This document shows, one piece after another, positions 1 through 11,025 of a stretch of DNA of 64,000 nt. Source of the DNA: Eukaryota sp. TZLM1-RC. Lineage: Eukaryota > Metamonada: BaSk clade. The DNA is taken from contig JAUPSS010000002.1 in NCBI GenBank assembly GCA_040285825.1, positions 3,162,001 to 3,226,000 on the forward strand, given 5' to 3'. A program made the position numbers and the translations under genes. The stretch's first letter is position 1. Every line of letters starts with the position of its first letter. The notes below the pieces were generated by a model. That model saw nothing but the letters and a program-made list of their open reading frames with translations, searched no databases and was not told the origin of the DNA.

Positions 1-1
1 A

Positions 2-2986
2 ATGGAGGGAGAAGACGACTCTTCTGAGGGGTTCTACAAGTTATTAAGAGAGGACGCGGAGGCTTACCTCGAACCAACAGATTTCTGTCTGTTCGAGCAA
101 CTTCCCCTTTATGGAGTTACGTTCAAAAAAAGAGGCAGAAACGTTGGTTTTCAGACCCTCGGAATGATTGGGGATACCCAAAAGGTATTGGAAATTCCCC
201 TCAATGAAAGGAATGAACTCATAAAGGCACTCGATAAATTGAGTAGAGAGACATTCGGGCGTAACGCAGAACGCCGCCCCAGAATCTCTGGAATGGACAA
301 GAGAATCAATGAATTGATGTCTCTTCCCATCAAAGATAGATTGGATTGGAAGGCCTCCTTCCTAGATCAATACGGCAGGAGAATAAGGTTTCTCTCCATC
401 GAACAGAGAAGTAGGACCGACTCGGAAGACATCCTACAATCCAAATTGCCTGCCTGGTTTGATCCTAACTTTGATACGGAAATCCATAATTACACGGAGC
501 TGACAGAGGGTGCACCCACATATTTTAGGGAATTTATGGAGCAGGAGGATAGTAGTGAACTAGACAAGCTTGAACCAGTAACCCCCTGGTTTGATGCAGA
601 CGCTCTAAATAACATTCATACGGAACGATCAGCTGTATCCACGTATAGGAGCCGTCCTAACAACTACACCCAACAACATGGTAACTCGTTCACAAAACAA
701 CGAGAGTTTAGACAATGGGTAACGGGAGATCCATCCACATCTCTCCACCTTCCCAAACTGCCTGTTGTAGCCCCTATAATTTCTGAAAAAAGCCAACCAA
801 TACAGGTCTGCTCTATCGACAGCATACCCGATCATGTTCCAACAGTGAACGTCCCGGAACCTGTAACAAGACAAGACGTTGCACCTCAGGAAGAACCAAC
901 TTCCTCTCAACCCATGGAAAGTGAAATTGGAGAAGACATTGAGTTGAACGGGCCAGTCGTTGGAGAAACGGCTCCTTTTCAACCCTCAGTAAGAGACTCT
1001 TCTTCCGATAGACCTATGCGTATTGAGGACCTACAATCCTCAAGAAGAGCTATTGACATGAGCATAGCTAGTAGCCTTCATAGACAGATTGATCCACGGT
1101 CTAAGGATATCGACTATAAAAGACCTCGATTATCCGCTGATGACCCTATTAACAAAATGTCTATCATAGCTTTTCTTTTAAAATTTCAAACTTGGGATAA
1201 ATACGGGCGAAAGATAGTTAATAGAAGCTTCGAAGCCCCAGGTCAATCAGATTGGACCAGAGCCTTTATGATAGCTACCCAGCTATTTGGAGAAGGCCAA
1301 GCAGAAATAACCCAAGATAGGATTAAAGATCTCCCCAAACATATACGCGACGAGATCACCAGGGATACAACACAGCCTTTGGTAAGGATTGATCCAGCTA
1401 TAACAGATAAGCTCGGACCCCCAATCCACCATTATGATTTATTTAGGAGCATGATGATGAGCACTTGCCCCACAGGAATATCCAGCATGATCGACCCTAG
1501 CCTTCTATCTAGATGGCAGAGTCAAGGTTTACTCGGTGTTGATTATACCGACGCCGACGTCATGGTATTTCTGTTAAAAAGAACGCAATTCACATCATAT
1601 CATGAGGCTTGTACAGCTCTAATGAAGCCTAGAATAAATTGGAGGAAAATCCACAATAGGCATGAGGCTGACAACGAGTTTGGTCGTTATGTAGAAGATT
1701 TTGGAGACGTCTTGAGAATGACCACCTACATGACCGACCTAACCATCCCTGATTTAATTAGAGGAAGCAGTGGGTTGATAACCATATCTCCCGCTCTAAT
1801 AGCCGAGTACTTCCTTATGGGTCTGGATAACTTTGCTATATCAAGCGAACTCCTCCCAGTATGGACTAGGGAAACCTTGTGGGACTCACCGAACAGAACA
1901 ACTCTACTCGATTTGATATCGACAACGAGAAGACATTTCCTCGCTTGGTGTTACACAGCAGGAAACAAGCCCACAATGGATGTACTAAGGAACAGGGCTA
2001 ACGAAGAAGATATTCCTTTGGGACTCACGGCAATGAGAACTTACTCAAGAGGAGTAACACCATCAGCCCAGGCTCCAACAAAACGAGCAAGACGATCAGG
2101 TGGAAAGTCAAGAGGAACCCCTCAACACAAATACATCCCTGAAAAGCATGAACGAGAAGGGTCAAAATTCTGTACATTCTGCAGCAACGTCGAAGGTAAC
2201 AATCCTGTTGGCCACACTGTATTCGAATGCAAAGATCCTCGTTGTGCTAGAAGCAGAGTTCCCAAAGAAGAAAGATTCAGATTAGGAGAACAGGAGGCGC
2301 CTGCTAGTAGAGGCAGTGTAGAAAGGGGCCGAGGTGGCCGTGGTAGACGTGTACATAGATTCAAATTTAGAGGCCGTGGAGGCCGTTATAGAGGTCATAA
2401 AGGAAGAGGTCAGTACAGACCTATACATAACATAAACACAACAGAGGACATATCATCAAACGCATCCCCTACTGAGTCAAAACCGACCCGTTCGAGTACG
2501 GTTCCTCACAGACGGATCAACAACAGCAACCGGAACAGCAGGACAGGCAACTTTCCTAATCGGGTACATATCAACGCAATCAATCACAACGAATCAACAA
2601 CCGATTTAGGAAACCCAGTCAACAACTTTCCAACAGCTCAACAAAATCTTTTAATTCCTCTACAAATTCACCAAACCAGCTCTGATATCAATAGCATTTT
2701 TGATATTAATTCTACGGTTAGTGAAAACCACGTCAGGTCCCAGCGTTCTCCATTTCTAAGACTGGAGATATCAATAAATGATATTAAAATGATTGCGACT
2801 ATAGATTCGGCTGCGTTTTGTTCAGTTATTACTGCAGATTTAGCTGAACAATGCCATATGTCAATCAATAGCAAGGATACTATTAAGTTCTTACCAGCTA
2901 ATAACGTATCCACAAAAATCGCTAGGGAGTGCAACTGGTATTCTGTCGTTCAACGTAGGAAGCATTGCGCAACAAGTTCACTATAA
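2..2986 (+). CDS. Gypsy-1 Gag and start of aspartic protease
   Basis: This 994-aa open frame is probably longer upstream. The first ~330 residues are polar and low in similarity to anything I know. A helical capsid-like region lies at about residues 380-680. Next comes a variant zinc knuckle starting at Cys724 (C-x2-C-x9-H-x4-C), then an Arg/Gly-rich basic stretch (residues ~765-805) suited to RNA binding. Near the end, Asp935-Ser-Ala-Ala stands where retroviral-type proteases have the catalytic DSGA/T. The frame is lost soon after, and the rest of the protease reads in another frame from about 2930 (motif LLIGTDML near 3020). Gag would package the element RNA and the protease would process the polyprotein. 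Confidence 0.85.
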   Translation: MEGEDDSSEGFYKLLREDAEAYLEPTDFCLFEQLPLYGVTFKKRGRNVGFQTLGMIGDTQKVLEIPLNERNELIKALDKLSRETFGRNAERRPRISGMDKRINELMSLPIKDRLDWKASFLDQYGRRIRFLSIEQRSRTDSEDILQSKLPAWFDPNFDTEIHNYTELTEGAPTYFREFMEQEDSSELDKLEPVTPWFDADALNNIHTERSAVSTYRSRPNNYTQQHGNSFTKQREFRQWVTGDPSTSLHLPKLPVVAPIISEKSQPIQVCSIDSIPDHVPTVNVPEPVTRQDVAPQEEPTSSQPMESEIGEDIELNGPVVGETAPFQPSVRDSSSDRPMRIEDLQSSRRAIDMSIASSLHRQIDPRSKDIDYKRPRLSADDPINKMSIIAFLLKFQTWDKYGRKIVNRSFEAPGQSDWTRAFMIATQLFGEGQAEITQDRIKDLPKHIRDEITRDTTQPLVRIDPAITDKLGPPIHHYDLFRSMMMSTCPTGISSMIDPSLLSRWQSQGLLGVDYTDADVMVFLLKRTQFTSYHEACTALMKPRINWRKIHNRHEADNEFGRYVEDFGDVLRMTTYMTDLTIPDLIRGSSGLITISPALIAEYFLMGLDNFAISSELLPVWTRETLWDSPNRTTLLDLISTTRRHFLAWCYTAGNKPTMDVLRNRANEEDIPLGLTAMRTYSRGVTPSAQAPTKRARRSGGKSRGTPQHKYIPEKHEREGSKFCTFCSNVEGNNPVGHTVFECKDPRCARSRVPKEERFRLGEQEAPASRGSVERGRGGRGRRVHRFKFRGRGGRYRGHKGRGQYRPIHNINTTEDISSNASPTESKPTRSSTVPHRRINNSNRNSRTGNFPNRVHINAINHNESTTDLGNPVNNFPTAQQNLLIPLQIHQTSSDINSIFDINSTVSENHVRSQRSPFLRLEISINDIKMIATIDSAAFCSVITADLAEQCHMSINSKDTIKFLPANNVSTKIARECNWYSVVQRRKHCATSSL

Positions 2987-4031
2987 ACATACTCTTCCCA
3001 TAATCCCGGGTTCGAACAAATTATTAATAGGGACAGACATGTTAAAAAGCACTTGGGCTTCAGACGGATGATGGTCTTTTCATTAGATTAGACAAAGAAC
3101 ACCGCACTTTGCTAAATGCAGAATCAGAATTCGACTCTAGGATCGCTCAACATTCGATTGGGAACTTAGATAACCAATCACCAAGTCCTTCTGATTTTGA
3201 GGAGCAATTAGCAAGATCTGGATGTGAGATAAATTTAGATGATAGTAATAATAAATTAAAAATTAACGAGTCTACTAAAATTATTCAGCGATGTTTTTAG
3301 TGAAACTCCTAATAGAAAAGGAATCGATTGTAATCCTCTAACAATCCCCTTTAGAGATGAGAATGCTATAGTACATAAACCTGCTAGACGGTTAAATCCC
3401 AGCAAAATGGAAATAGCAAACAAAATATTTGATGAACTGATCGAAATGGGCTATGCAGTTGAATCTAATTATAAATTCAGCTCTCCTATTGTCTTAGTTA
3501 TATACCCTGACGGCAAAAACCCAGGTTAACTGGAGACTTTAGTGGTAAAGATGGAGTTAATGCCCATACGATTTCAGTAGAGCCTAATCTACCTAGGATT
3601 AGTGATATATTAGAATTTTTGAGTAGAGCAAATTACATCGCCACGCTTGATTTTACCAAAAGCTTTCTGGCAGATGAATGTTGCTGAGAAGGATATTGAG
3701 AAAACATCAATCTCAATCCCTGGAAGATCAATTATGTTTAAAAGAGCTTGCTTCGGATTAAAGAACATCCCAGCAGTTTTCCAAAATGTAATGATGGAAA
3801 TATTCCAAATTGATGGCGTTTTTATATATATTGATGATATCATAATAGTTGGAACGACTTTCGAAGATTTCTATAAGAGATTACAAAGAGTCCTCCAATG
3901 CGCCAGAAATAGACGTGTAAATATAGGCTTACGTAAATGTAAATTCGTAACATCAAAAACACCCTATCGACATTTTAGGAAGTACCTTCCAGGATAAAAC
4001 TAGATTTATAAGTAAGAAAAAAATCGAAGCC
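2987..4031 (+). pseudogene. Gypsy-1 protease end and reverse transcriptase, frameshifted
   Basis: Pieces in all three frames match the intact order seen in the second Gypsy element: protease end (to ~3060), linker (3109-3300), RT fingers (RLTGDFSGKDGVNA near 3530, then PNLPRISDILEFL), and RT palm with the catalytic YIDD motif at about 3829-3840, inside the open piece 3647-3997. At least three single-base frameshifts separate them, so no active RT can be produced. Confidence 0.85.
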
Positions 4032-5147
4032 TTGATGAGAATCCCTAGACCAAAAACAGTGAAAGAAGTTCGCTCATTGGTAGGATCCATCAATTATATT
4101 AGAGATTGGCTTCCAGGTATTTCTGAATTAATTGCTCCAATTAACGAGCTAATTAAAGGAAAACCCAGAATAATTAAATGGACTTGCAAGCATGACGATT
4201 ACTTAAAACAAATAAAAGACCTAATAGTAAACCACATGCCCCTTGAATTACCAACTCCGGGCAAGCGAGTATTGATAAGTACTGACGCTTCAGATGTAGC
4301 AGTAGGAGGTGTTATTTGGCAAGAAATTGAACCCTACTCCCCTGCAGGAACCCCGCTAAATAAAAGGAAAGTGAAACCTTTGTCATTCTATAGTAGATTA
4401 CTTACAGAAACACAAAGAAAATGGTCCACCTTACAAAAAGAATTATACGCAATACTTCTGATTTTAACTGAAAGTTGTTTAGAAAGCTACTTGTTAACTA
4501 GACATTTAACAATTTTCACAGATCATAAAAACATTGCATTCCTGGCTACAGCCCCAGAGAAAAATAGAATTGTAAAGAGATGGCTGCCGATACTATCTGA
4601 ATTCGACTTTGACATAGTCCACGAACCTGGTGAAGACAACCATTGGGCAGATATGTTATCGAGGAATATTGATTTGGATCAAAACGAGGAAACTCCTTCT
4701 ATTTGTAGTATAAATATACCAGACACTTTACTTTCAAATTACGAGATACCTCCACTAGACGATGATTCTGATTCGGATCTTGAAGACATCCCTTCAATCT
4801 CATCTCTAAGTAGACACCAAGACCTACCTATTTTTTCTTCTTGGCTGTCTAAGATAAGATCTGAACAACAAATAGCCAAAAACAACAACGACTCTTTATT
4901 TGATAACGCAATTCTAGATGTAAACACTCAAATTTGGAAAAATAATAAAAACAAAATTTTGATTCCAAAGAGCCTCAGAAAACAGGCACTATTATTAATA
5001 CATGGTTTGGTTCAATCTGGTCACCCCAGCAAAAACGATAGTTTACACAAACTGTCCAAAAGTGATTTCTACTGGCCCAATATGAGAAAGGACCTTATTA
5101 ATCATGTCAAAAGATGCCCAACTTGTCAAAAAAACGGCTCCAGTTAA
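4032..5147 (+). CDS. Gypsy-1 RT thumb, RNase H and integrase zinc domain (fragment)
   Basis: A 371-aa open piece. It holds the end of RT (PRPKTVKEVRSLVGSINYI), an RNase H domain with STDAS (first catalytic Asp), QKELYAIL (Glu) and FTDHKN (Asp), and then the integrase HHCC zinc domain ending in CPTCQKN. The order and spacing are those of Ty3/Gypsy Pol. The frame breaks shortly after the zinc domain; the integrase core continues in another frame from 5104. Confidence 0.88.
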   Translation: MMRIPRPKTVKEVRSLVGSINYIRDWLPGISELIAPINELIKGKPRIIKWTCKHDDYLKQIKDLIVNHMPLELPTPGKRVLISTDASDVAVGGVIWQEIEPYSPAGTPLNKRKVKPLSFYSRLLTETQRKWSTLQKELYAILLILTESCLESYLLTRHLTIFTDHKNIAFLATAPEKNRIVKRWLPILSEFDFDIVHEPGEDNHWADMLSRNIDLDQNEETPSICSINIPDTLLSNYEIPPLDDDSDSDLEDIPSISSLSRHQDLPIFSSWLSKIRSEQQIAKNNNDSLFDNAILDVNTQIWKNNKNKILIPKSLRKQALLLIHGLVQSGHPSKNDSLHKLSKSDFYWPNMRKDLINHVKRCPTCQKNGSS

Positions 5148-5671
5148 AAGATCAAAAACACCTTCCACAGGATCTTTATGGGCAGATCGTCCTTTTGCCA
5201 GATTAAATGTCGATACAATTGGACCCCTAAATTCTGACAACGAAGGAAATAAATATCTATTAGTATTTGTAGACTCTTTTACTAGATATACAATTTTAGT
5301 CCCTCTAAAAAGAACTCAATGCCTTAGAAACCGCAGATGCCTTGATTTGGAATGTTTGCGCTATCTTTGGCATACCTATGTTAATTCATAGTGATAATGG
5401 ACCTGAGTTCGCCAATGAGACTTTCAAAATAGTGTGTAACAGATTAGCGATTGAGATGAGTAACTCAATTCCCCACTATTCAGAAAGTAATGGACTTGTA
5501 GAACGTAAACATAGAGACGTTCTTCAATGCTTAAGGAAACTATTAATAGATTTCAATGATTACGGAAATTGGTCTACATACGTACCTATATCCCAACTAT
5601 TAATAAATTCTACTAAAAGCAGAAAAACTGGTTTTTACCCCATACGAACTCATGTTCGGTTCTTCGATTAG
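5104..5671 (+). pseudogene. Gypsy-1 integrase catalytic core, frameshifted
   Basis: Two overlapping open pieces (5104-5391 and 5342-5671) carry the DDE triad: NVDTIGPL (first Asp), HSDNGPEF (second Asp) and SNGLVERKHRD (Glu). A frameshift near 5320-5340 separates the first Asp from the other two. This enzyme would join the element cDNA to the host chromosome. The equivalent protein in the second Gypsy element has the same motifs. Confidence 0.86.
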
Positions 5672-5771
5672 TCCAAGAACAGACCCTGCTAATATATTAG
5701 GAAATTTATCCAAATTTGAAACTAATATCCCTTTATTAGATGACATCAAAATGAAAAACACTCGTCTACAA

Positions 5772-5789
5772 GAAAAAGGGAAGAAGCAG
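5772..5789 (+). promoter_or_regulatory. candidate central polypurine tract (internal copy of the 3' PPT)
   Basis: This 18-base purine-rich run is identical, base for base, to the run at 6448-6465 that abuts the 3' LTR. It lies in the integrase coding region, after the DDE core, the place where lentiviral central PPTs sit. The second Gypsy element has its own PPT sequence repeated at the homologous place. The identity is seen directly; the priming role is inferred. Confidence 0.6.
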
Positions 5790-5858
5790 AGCGTCACCAA
5801 ACATTAAATACTCCGTCTTCAGTAGATAATACTAATTCGTGTTTTATAGTATTTAATA

Positions 5859-6336
5859 TTGGTGACTACGTCTTACGTAAAAACCAAGCAAAATAATAAA
5901 TTGCATGGATCTTGGAATGGACCATTTTTAGTTATTGACCTTCCTTCCAAATCCACTTTATTATTGAAGAATCTTACTACTGGCACAGAATTAAAAGCTG
6001 CCAAGAAAGATTGCAAAATCTATAACGCAGAAAATCCACAGGACATTGAATTCCTCAAGGCAGTCGCTGCAGGCGATTCCGAAAAAACACGTTATAGAGA
6101 AAATCCTCTCAGAATACCACTCTGATTCAGGTAGTTTCTGTACTGTTCAGTGGTTTGGCGGTGAGACAACAGAAGAGCCACTCCATTCGGTTAAACATTC
6201 AGAAGCTTATAAGTTATTTAGTAAGGATAACAAGAAAATTGGAAAACGTACCACTAGTCGACGACAAAGTACCTCCAATGAGTCTACGCCTTCTAAGAGG
6301 CCTAGACGCAGTTATAGAATTAGGAAGAGGAGCTAA
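5859..6336 (+). pseudogene. Gypsy-1 integrase C-terminal domain and chromodomain-like tail
   Basis: Two overlapping open pieces (5859-6125 and 6046-6336). The first reads as the small beta-barrel that follows the integrase core (LHGSWNGPFLVIDL). The second begins VIEKILSE, has CTVQWFG and ends in a Ser/Lys/Arg-rich tail. This matches the chromodomain pattern (VEKIL, then a V-x-W core) found at the end of chromovirus integrases, which directs integration to modified chromatin. A frameshift joins the two. The homologous tail in the second Gypsy element reads IIEKVLSQ and CQVQWPG. Confidence 0.72.
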
Positions 6337-6447
6337 TTCTTAGTTTATATCGATTATTTATATTATATCGATTATATGTATTTATTATAGTTGTTTTGTT
6401 AATTGTATATAGTTTTTATTTCATATTCATATAAGCTGATTTATTTT

Positions 6448-6465
6448 GAAAAAGGGAAGAAGCAG
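6448..6465 (+). promoter_or_regulatory. Gypsy-1 3' polypurine tract
   Basis: This purine run, ending GGGAAGAAGCAG, directly precedes the TG that opens the 3' LTR. It would prime plus-strand DNA synthesis. The gag-only LTR element at 47-49 kb has a very similar tract, GGGAAGAAGTAG, before its LTRs. Confidence 0.75.
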
Positions 6466-6544
6466 TGTTGGCGCCCTAAGGCTTATATAATATGAATAGA
6501 AAATAAATCAGACTTTTCTTTACTACAATAGACTTTAGGCAACA
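6466..6544 (+). repeat. Gypsy-1 3' LTR (short, right boundary tentative)
   Basis: Starts TGTTGGCGCC right after the polypurine tract and contains a TATATAA-like stretch. A right boundary at GGCAACA gives an inverted TGTTG/CAACA pair and a length of about 79 bp. No second LTR copy is in the window to confirm the end. Confidence 0.5.
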
Positions 6545-8652
6545 GACATGTGAATGATAGAGATAAATTTCCTTTCATGCTGTGGTCATAACAAAGATAA
6601 GTAAAGTGCAGGATAGTTTATTGAATTTCACTGGTCCTTATAAAGGCTATCACTAGGGAATTGCTATTTCATATGTAGACGAACTAGTCACAGTACAACA
6701 CCTTATTATAAAGTTAATTTTTAGGCCACTATTTGGACTGCAAATACTATTTAAGGTCATTTTTCTTCCAGTTATTGACACCAACAGCCTGTCTGTAAAT
6801 GTGAAGATATCGATTTTGTCCCATTATTGGGAACATGTGAAGCACAGTATAGGCTGTGCATCACAAAGAATCCCCATGCCGATAAAATAAAAAATAAAAT
6901 AAAAATAAAATAAAAAATAAAATAAAATAAATAAATAAATAAACCATGCCGATTCTCTTTAAATTAGTATAGTAAAATAGTGAAGTCAACATTTGTAATT
7001 ACATTTGTTTTATATCAATGTTTGTTATTCAAACAAAACACCACTATATTGTGGAACTATTTACAAAAACAATCAAAGATTCGCCTCTGGGAACAACAAG
7101 CTTGAAAAAGCAATCAAAAAATCGTTCATCTTTTACATATGAATGTTACCAAAAAGATGGTGAAGTATAAATTAAACATTTCAATACACAATTCAATTCT
7201 AAACTCACTGGTACATGAATCCGCGAAAGCAACACCCAACTGTTCTGATAAAACAGACAACACAACTGATCCTTCAAGATGGGAAAAACTCAAGAATCTG
7301 GTTCATAATGTAACATGTTACCGATCTTAACTATATCAAGTACTCATTTTCGTTATTGCACTTTTCATTATGTTATAGTTTATATCGTATTAATATCAGA
7401 TTTTATGTATTTAACTCTACATTGCACAAAATTGAAAAGCACGCATTTCTATCATCGTTTGAGTTTCTGATTCTTTGGTTCGGTTGTCCAATTTTCTGAA
7501 GTGGATACTACTTTCAATTTTATTTATTTATTTTATTTTCTACCCATTTTACATTCAGTAGTCAGTGATTTTCTAGGTCAACAAATTGAAATCAATCAAA
7601 TTTGTCAATCCTATTCAAATGAACTTCAAGCCATCGTAATATTCTAAAATTCAAGGAACGACCAATCAACAGTTTTAATTCAATTCAAGGCAGATGCTTT
7701 TTCACCACCTTTTTGAATCACAGGTTAAGGACTTAATGAAAAAAGTGACTGATCGATCTAAATCTGATTAAAGTACAATTCTACTTTTCCAAGCCCTGCT
7801 AAATAATTGGTTTAAAAGAACTCAAATACACTGAGATAAATATTACTGTTGGGGTGACAAGTTTAATTAATTTGAACAATTTTTTTCAAAAACAACTTAT
7901 TAATGTCAACATTAATTCTTGTCAATAAAAAATGCCAAAAAAGCCCGACTTCACTCCACTTGCGTGTTTCATCTCTCTTAAAAATCAAATAGAAGAAATT
8001 AAAAAAGAATAAGGAATCAATTACTCCTTATTCAAATCAATTTATTGCAGAAAAAATGGAGCAATGTGTTTTATAAAAACAATTTATAAAATGAGAATCC
8101 TGGAAACGAAGCTTAATGATTTAAAGAATGTACAAATAAAAAAACTCTTAGCCTAGTGAAAGGACATTGACAGCAAGACAATCTTCCTTATCAGCAAAAT
8201 GGAAAAAGAAAAGACAATTTCACTGTTCCGACCTAAGCCGATCTATTGGGAGTACCGTTTTTAATGGTGTAGCACGGAGCAAAAGCTGATTCTCGAGATG
8301 GTTGCATGTCATTGTAGCGTCATACGAAAGGTTTTTTCTATGAATGATGAATGGGATGTTGAAAGGTGAAACAGTGAAGATATAGGGTTGTAATTATGTT
8401 GAACAGACAAGAGTTAAGCTGCATTACGTTTGGTTCTTACCGTTTAGGAGAGAAAAGATAAAACACAGATGACAGAGAAGAAGGAAAACAAACAAGTGAA
8501 AGCGCTTCATATGAATCCGATCAATCAGTTCTCTGGCTGATCTAGATGTGAGATGGTTCTCTGGATCTGAGATGAAACTCCACCCATGCAAGTCATTGAG
8601 AAGAATATTTTGGAAAAATCAGATATCTGTCCAATTGTTCTCTCTTCTCATC
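6545..8652. other. intergenic, AT-rich; no gene recognised
   Basis: About 2.1 kb without a convincing coding region. A 63-aa open frame at 7139-7330 has no recognisable feature. The only structured item is the A-rich insert at 6874-6953. The last ~150 bases are the 5' region of the next gene. Confidence 0.6.
6874..6953. repeat. A-rich insert flanked by a 10-bp direct repeat
   Basis: CCATGCCGAT occurs at 6874-6883 and again at 6944-6953. The 60 bp between consist only of A and T in AAAAT/AAAT units. A poly(A)-like tract between a perfect direct repeat is the footprint of a very short retroposed insertion (a LINE tail with almost no body). Confidence 0.6.
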
Positions 8653-9363
8653 ATGAGTAATGTTGTTTACGTAACCCAACCTCAAGGCCAAGTCGTGATG
8701 CCGCAACCTATCGGAGGTGCTGTTCCTCAGCAACCAATGCAGCAAACTGTAGCATTTGCTCCTCAGCAACCGATGCAACAAGTTGTTCAGCAGCATCAAC
8801 CCGTAAACCCCAATCAGCGAAAAAAGGGAAAAGGTTGCTTGATTTGTATGTTTTAGCTGTATCGATTGATCGTAGTTCTCATTGTCTTTGTCGTTGCTGC
8901 CGTTGTTCACTTTGCTATCATGTTTCTATTGGACTCTGGTGATATCGTCACACGTTATGAGGCCGATGCCAGCGGTACTGGAATCTTTAGTTGGGTCACT
9001 GGCACCTACGCTGTTGACACTGTTGAGAGAAACTTTGTTGGAAGTGCAAGTGTTCCAACATTAGGAACACACGTTGTTTACTGCGTTGATGGAGGTATGA
9101 GTTACAGAGCTTTGGGAATGTGTACCCCAGCTATATCTTTTAATTGCTCCAACGTGGTGGCTACAATCGCCCCAGAAATCCCTGCGGATGCTCAAAACAC
9201 ACAAGGAATCAAAAGCACGTCTGCCGGTACATGCACAATTTGGGAATCTGGATCAAACACCTGGTGTCGCAATGGTGGATGGATATATGAACGATGTGCT
9301 GGTCCTGCTTGTATTGAATTTACCAACCACAAGCGAGTTGGTAGAAGTGCATTTGATTGTTGA
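8653..9363 (+). CDS. type II membrane protein, Gln/Pro-rich tail and Cys-rich ectodomain (spliced)
   Basis: Coding exons are 8653-8845 and 8876-9363, giving 226 aa. The start MSNVVYV is followed by a cytoplasmic tail rich in Gln, Pro and Met (repeated QQPMQQ), a basic stop-transfer-like KGKG, and one membrane helix made by joining the two exons across a 30-bp intron. The remaining ~150 residues are an ectodomain with nine Cys, ending in Cys. No signal peptide is present, so the predicted topology is N-inside, C-outside. The design matches the three genes at 11.3, 14.7 and 33.7 kb, but the ectodomain sequence is different. Function is unknown; a cell-surface role is inferred from topology only. 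Confidence 0.75.
8846..8875 (+). other. 30-bp spliceosomal intron
   Basis: Begins GTATGT and ends GTAG. Without it the tail frame stops 6 nt into the intron region; with it removed the frame passes into a hydrophobic helix and on to the ectodomain. Confidence 0.8.
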
Positions 9364-9861
9364 TCTGAGTTTTGAAATTGTGATTGTTGAATAAATTTTT
9401 CGATTAAATGGAAATAGTTACCTGTTTATACGTCAATAAGCAAATTGTGTAATTTTTTTTGTTATCCTCAGTAAGTTAATATCTTCTAGTGACATAATTT
9501 GACCGAGATAATTCAACATTTCAATCACTTCAAATTGAATTAAACCAAATTTAAACTATGCAAGACGTGATACTTTCCTAAACTGGAAAATCACGTTTTA
9601 GCCAAATGGAGATCATCAGTTCTAATACGTTAAATAAAAGGTATCAGCAATTCAGCAAATGTTGAATATCTTTGTAGCTCATTGTTTGCCAATTTAAATT
9701 GACAGAATTAAGTCAAATTTAAACTGTTCAGAAAGAATTCTCTTTTTACAATTAAGACCTTTATTCAAACTTAGAGAAAAAGCCAACAGTTGACAAACAA
9801 CGCAATGTTGTCAACTGTAAAGTTTACTTCATTCTTTCCACTGATAGTTTCAAAGTCTTTT
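9364..9861. other. intergenic; nothing recognised
   Basis: AT-rich spacer of about 500 bp between the membrane-protein gene and a LINE fragment on the other strand. No open frame of note. Confidence 0.6.
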
Positions 9862-11025
9862 TTAGAACTCAATATCCTCAATACACACATCAACATCATC
9901 AAATCTCTTAAGCGCACGATTTTCATACTTTATTCCTAATTGTAATGGTGCTTTGGTCAGCATTTTTGGAATTGCTTTAAGAACACTGAAAACAATTCTG
10001 TTGTGCACAAAATTTGAAGTTCAATTCTTGTCTTGCTCTTTCTTTTATTAAACTTTTGAAACCTTCGAGAAATATAATGCCAGATATTCCATTGTTACCA
10101 AAAAGAGAAACAACAAATGGAATCAGCTGATATTTGACATGCTCAATACGTCCTAGCTGAGATAAGGGTTCGTTGTACTTTTTGATTTTGCTCTTTTCAG
10201 CAAAGCAGAGCGGAGTTTCATCTTTTTGAGCAAAATCAATTGCTGAATCCTTACAAACATCAACAGTGACAACATCAACAACTTTGATAACACCATCAGA
10301 CCCAGCTTTGAATAAATCAGCACGGCGTTTCCCAAAAGTATTTTCATCTTCATTTTCAGGTGACAACATACGCACAAGTGGTTCAACAAAAGCTTCAATG
10401 TGGTGGCTTTTGCACATGTCATATAGTTGGTCTCTAACAGCATCATGAACAACTGAGCGATATGTAATATTAAATTTACAATTGAATAAATGATTCAGAT
10501 TGATGAGCTGACCACAACGACAAATCAAATCATTTGGCACACTGCATGGCCAAAGAAAACACCTCATCCTTAGGGCAGTTGTCCATTGATGCTTATTTAA
10601 CAATACACCATATACATTTGGAATTTGGGAAATAAGACAACTTGAGGTACTTTCCTTAAGATCAATTAAAAAATTGGCAAAAACAGGATTCTTTCTTTTG
10701 CCAAGCTAAGACGTACAGTAAAATTCAAATTTTCAAAAACTTTTAGTATTTTTTTCTGCAATTTGGCGTATGCAAATCTTGAAGAAATCAAACTTCTGAG
10801 TGAATTTTCTTGAATATCGGTAGGAAACCTGTTGGACCATATTTGAGGAGAGAGCCATCCGATTTCATTCTGCAAAGACACCAAATAATCACTAACACAA
10901 TGTTCTATTAAATGTTGGTTTTCAGGAAAACGTTTCAAAAATTCCAAAATGATATTTTTACCTCCACCAGACACAGTTTGCTCAGCACAAAAAAGCCAAC
11001 TATTATGTTTTCGGAAAACAAACCA
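9862..11025 (-). pseudogene. 5'-truncated LINE: RT thumb and restriction-like endonuclease (family I)
   Basis: Two open pieces on the minus strand (10666-11064 upstream, 9977-10603 downstream, tail to 9862) align with the long LINE copies at 30-33, 35-37 and 51.9-53.7 kb. Visible parts are the post-RT helical region (GGGKN), a CRC-H-C zinc knuckle (CRCGQLINLNHLFNC) and the endonuclease core, KRRADL followed by VVDVVTVDVC. The last resembles the PD-(D/E)XK domain at the C-terminus of R2/R4-type LINEs. Frameshifts near 10.63 and 10.0 kb break it. The RT core is absent. Confidence 0.78.

Larger units (their letters stand above)
1..6544 (+). mobile_element. Ty3/Gypsy chromovirus-type retrotransposon, decayed, 5' end outside window (Gypsy-1)
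   Basis: Domains run in Ty3/Gypsy order: gag with zinc knuckle, aspartic protease, reverse transcriptase, RNase H, integrase, then a chromodomain-like tail, polypurine tract and a short 3' LTR. The coding part is broken by several frameshifts (near 2.93, 3.3, 3.52, 3.65, 4.0, 5.15, 5.3 and 5.67 kb), so no full polyprotein can be made. The 5' LTR and primer binding site lie left of the window. A second, related element occupies 17802-25186 on the other strand, and the two align through RT, integrase and tail. Confidence 0.93.

Noticed and set aside
3001-3020. GGGTTCGAA resembling a tRNA T-arm
   Set aside because: It is within the Gypsy-1 protease frame (PGSNKLLIGTDML) and no cloverleaf can be formed around it.
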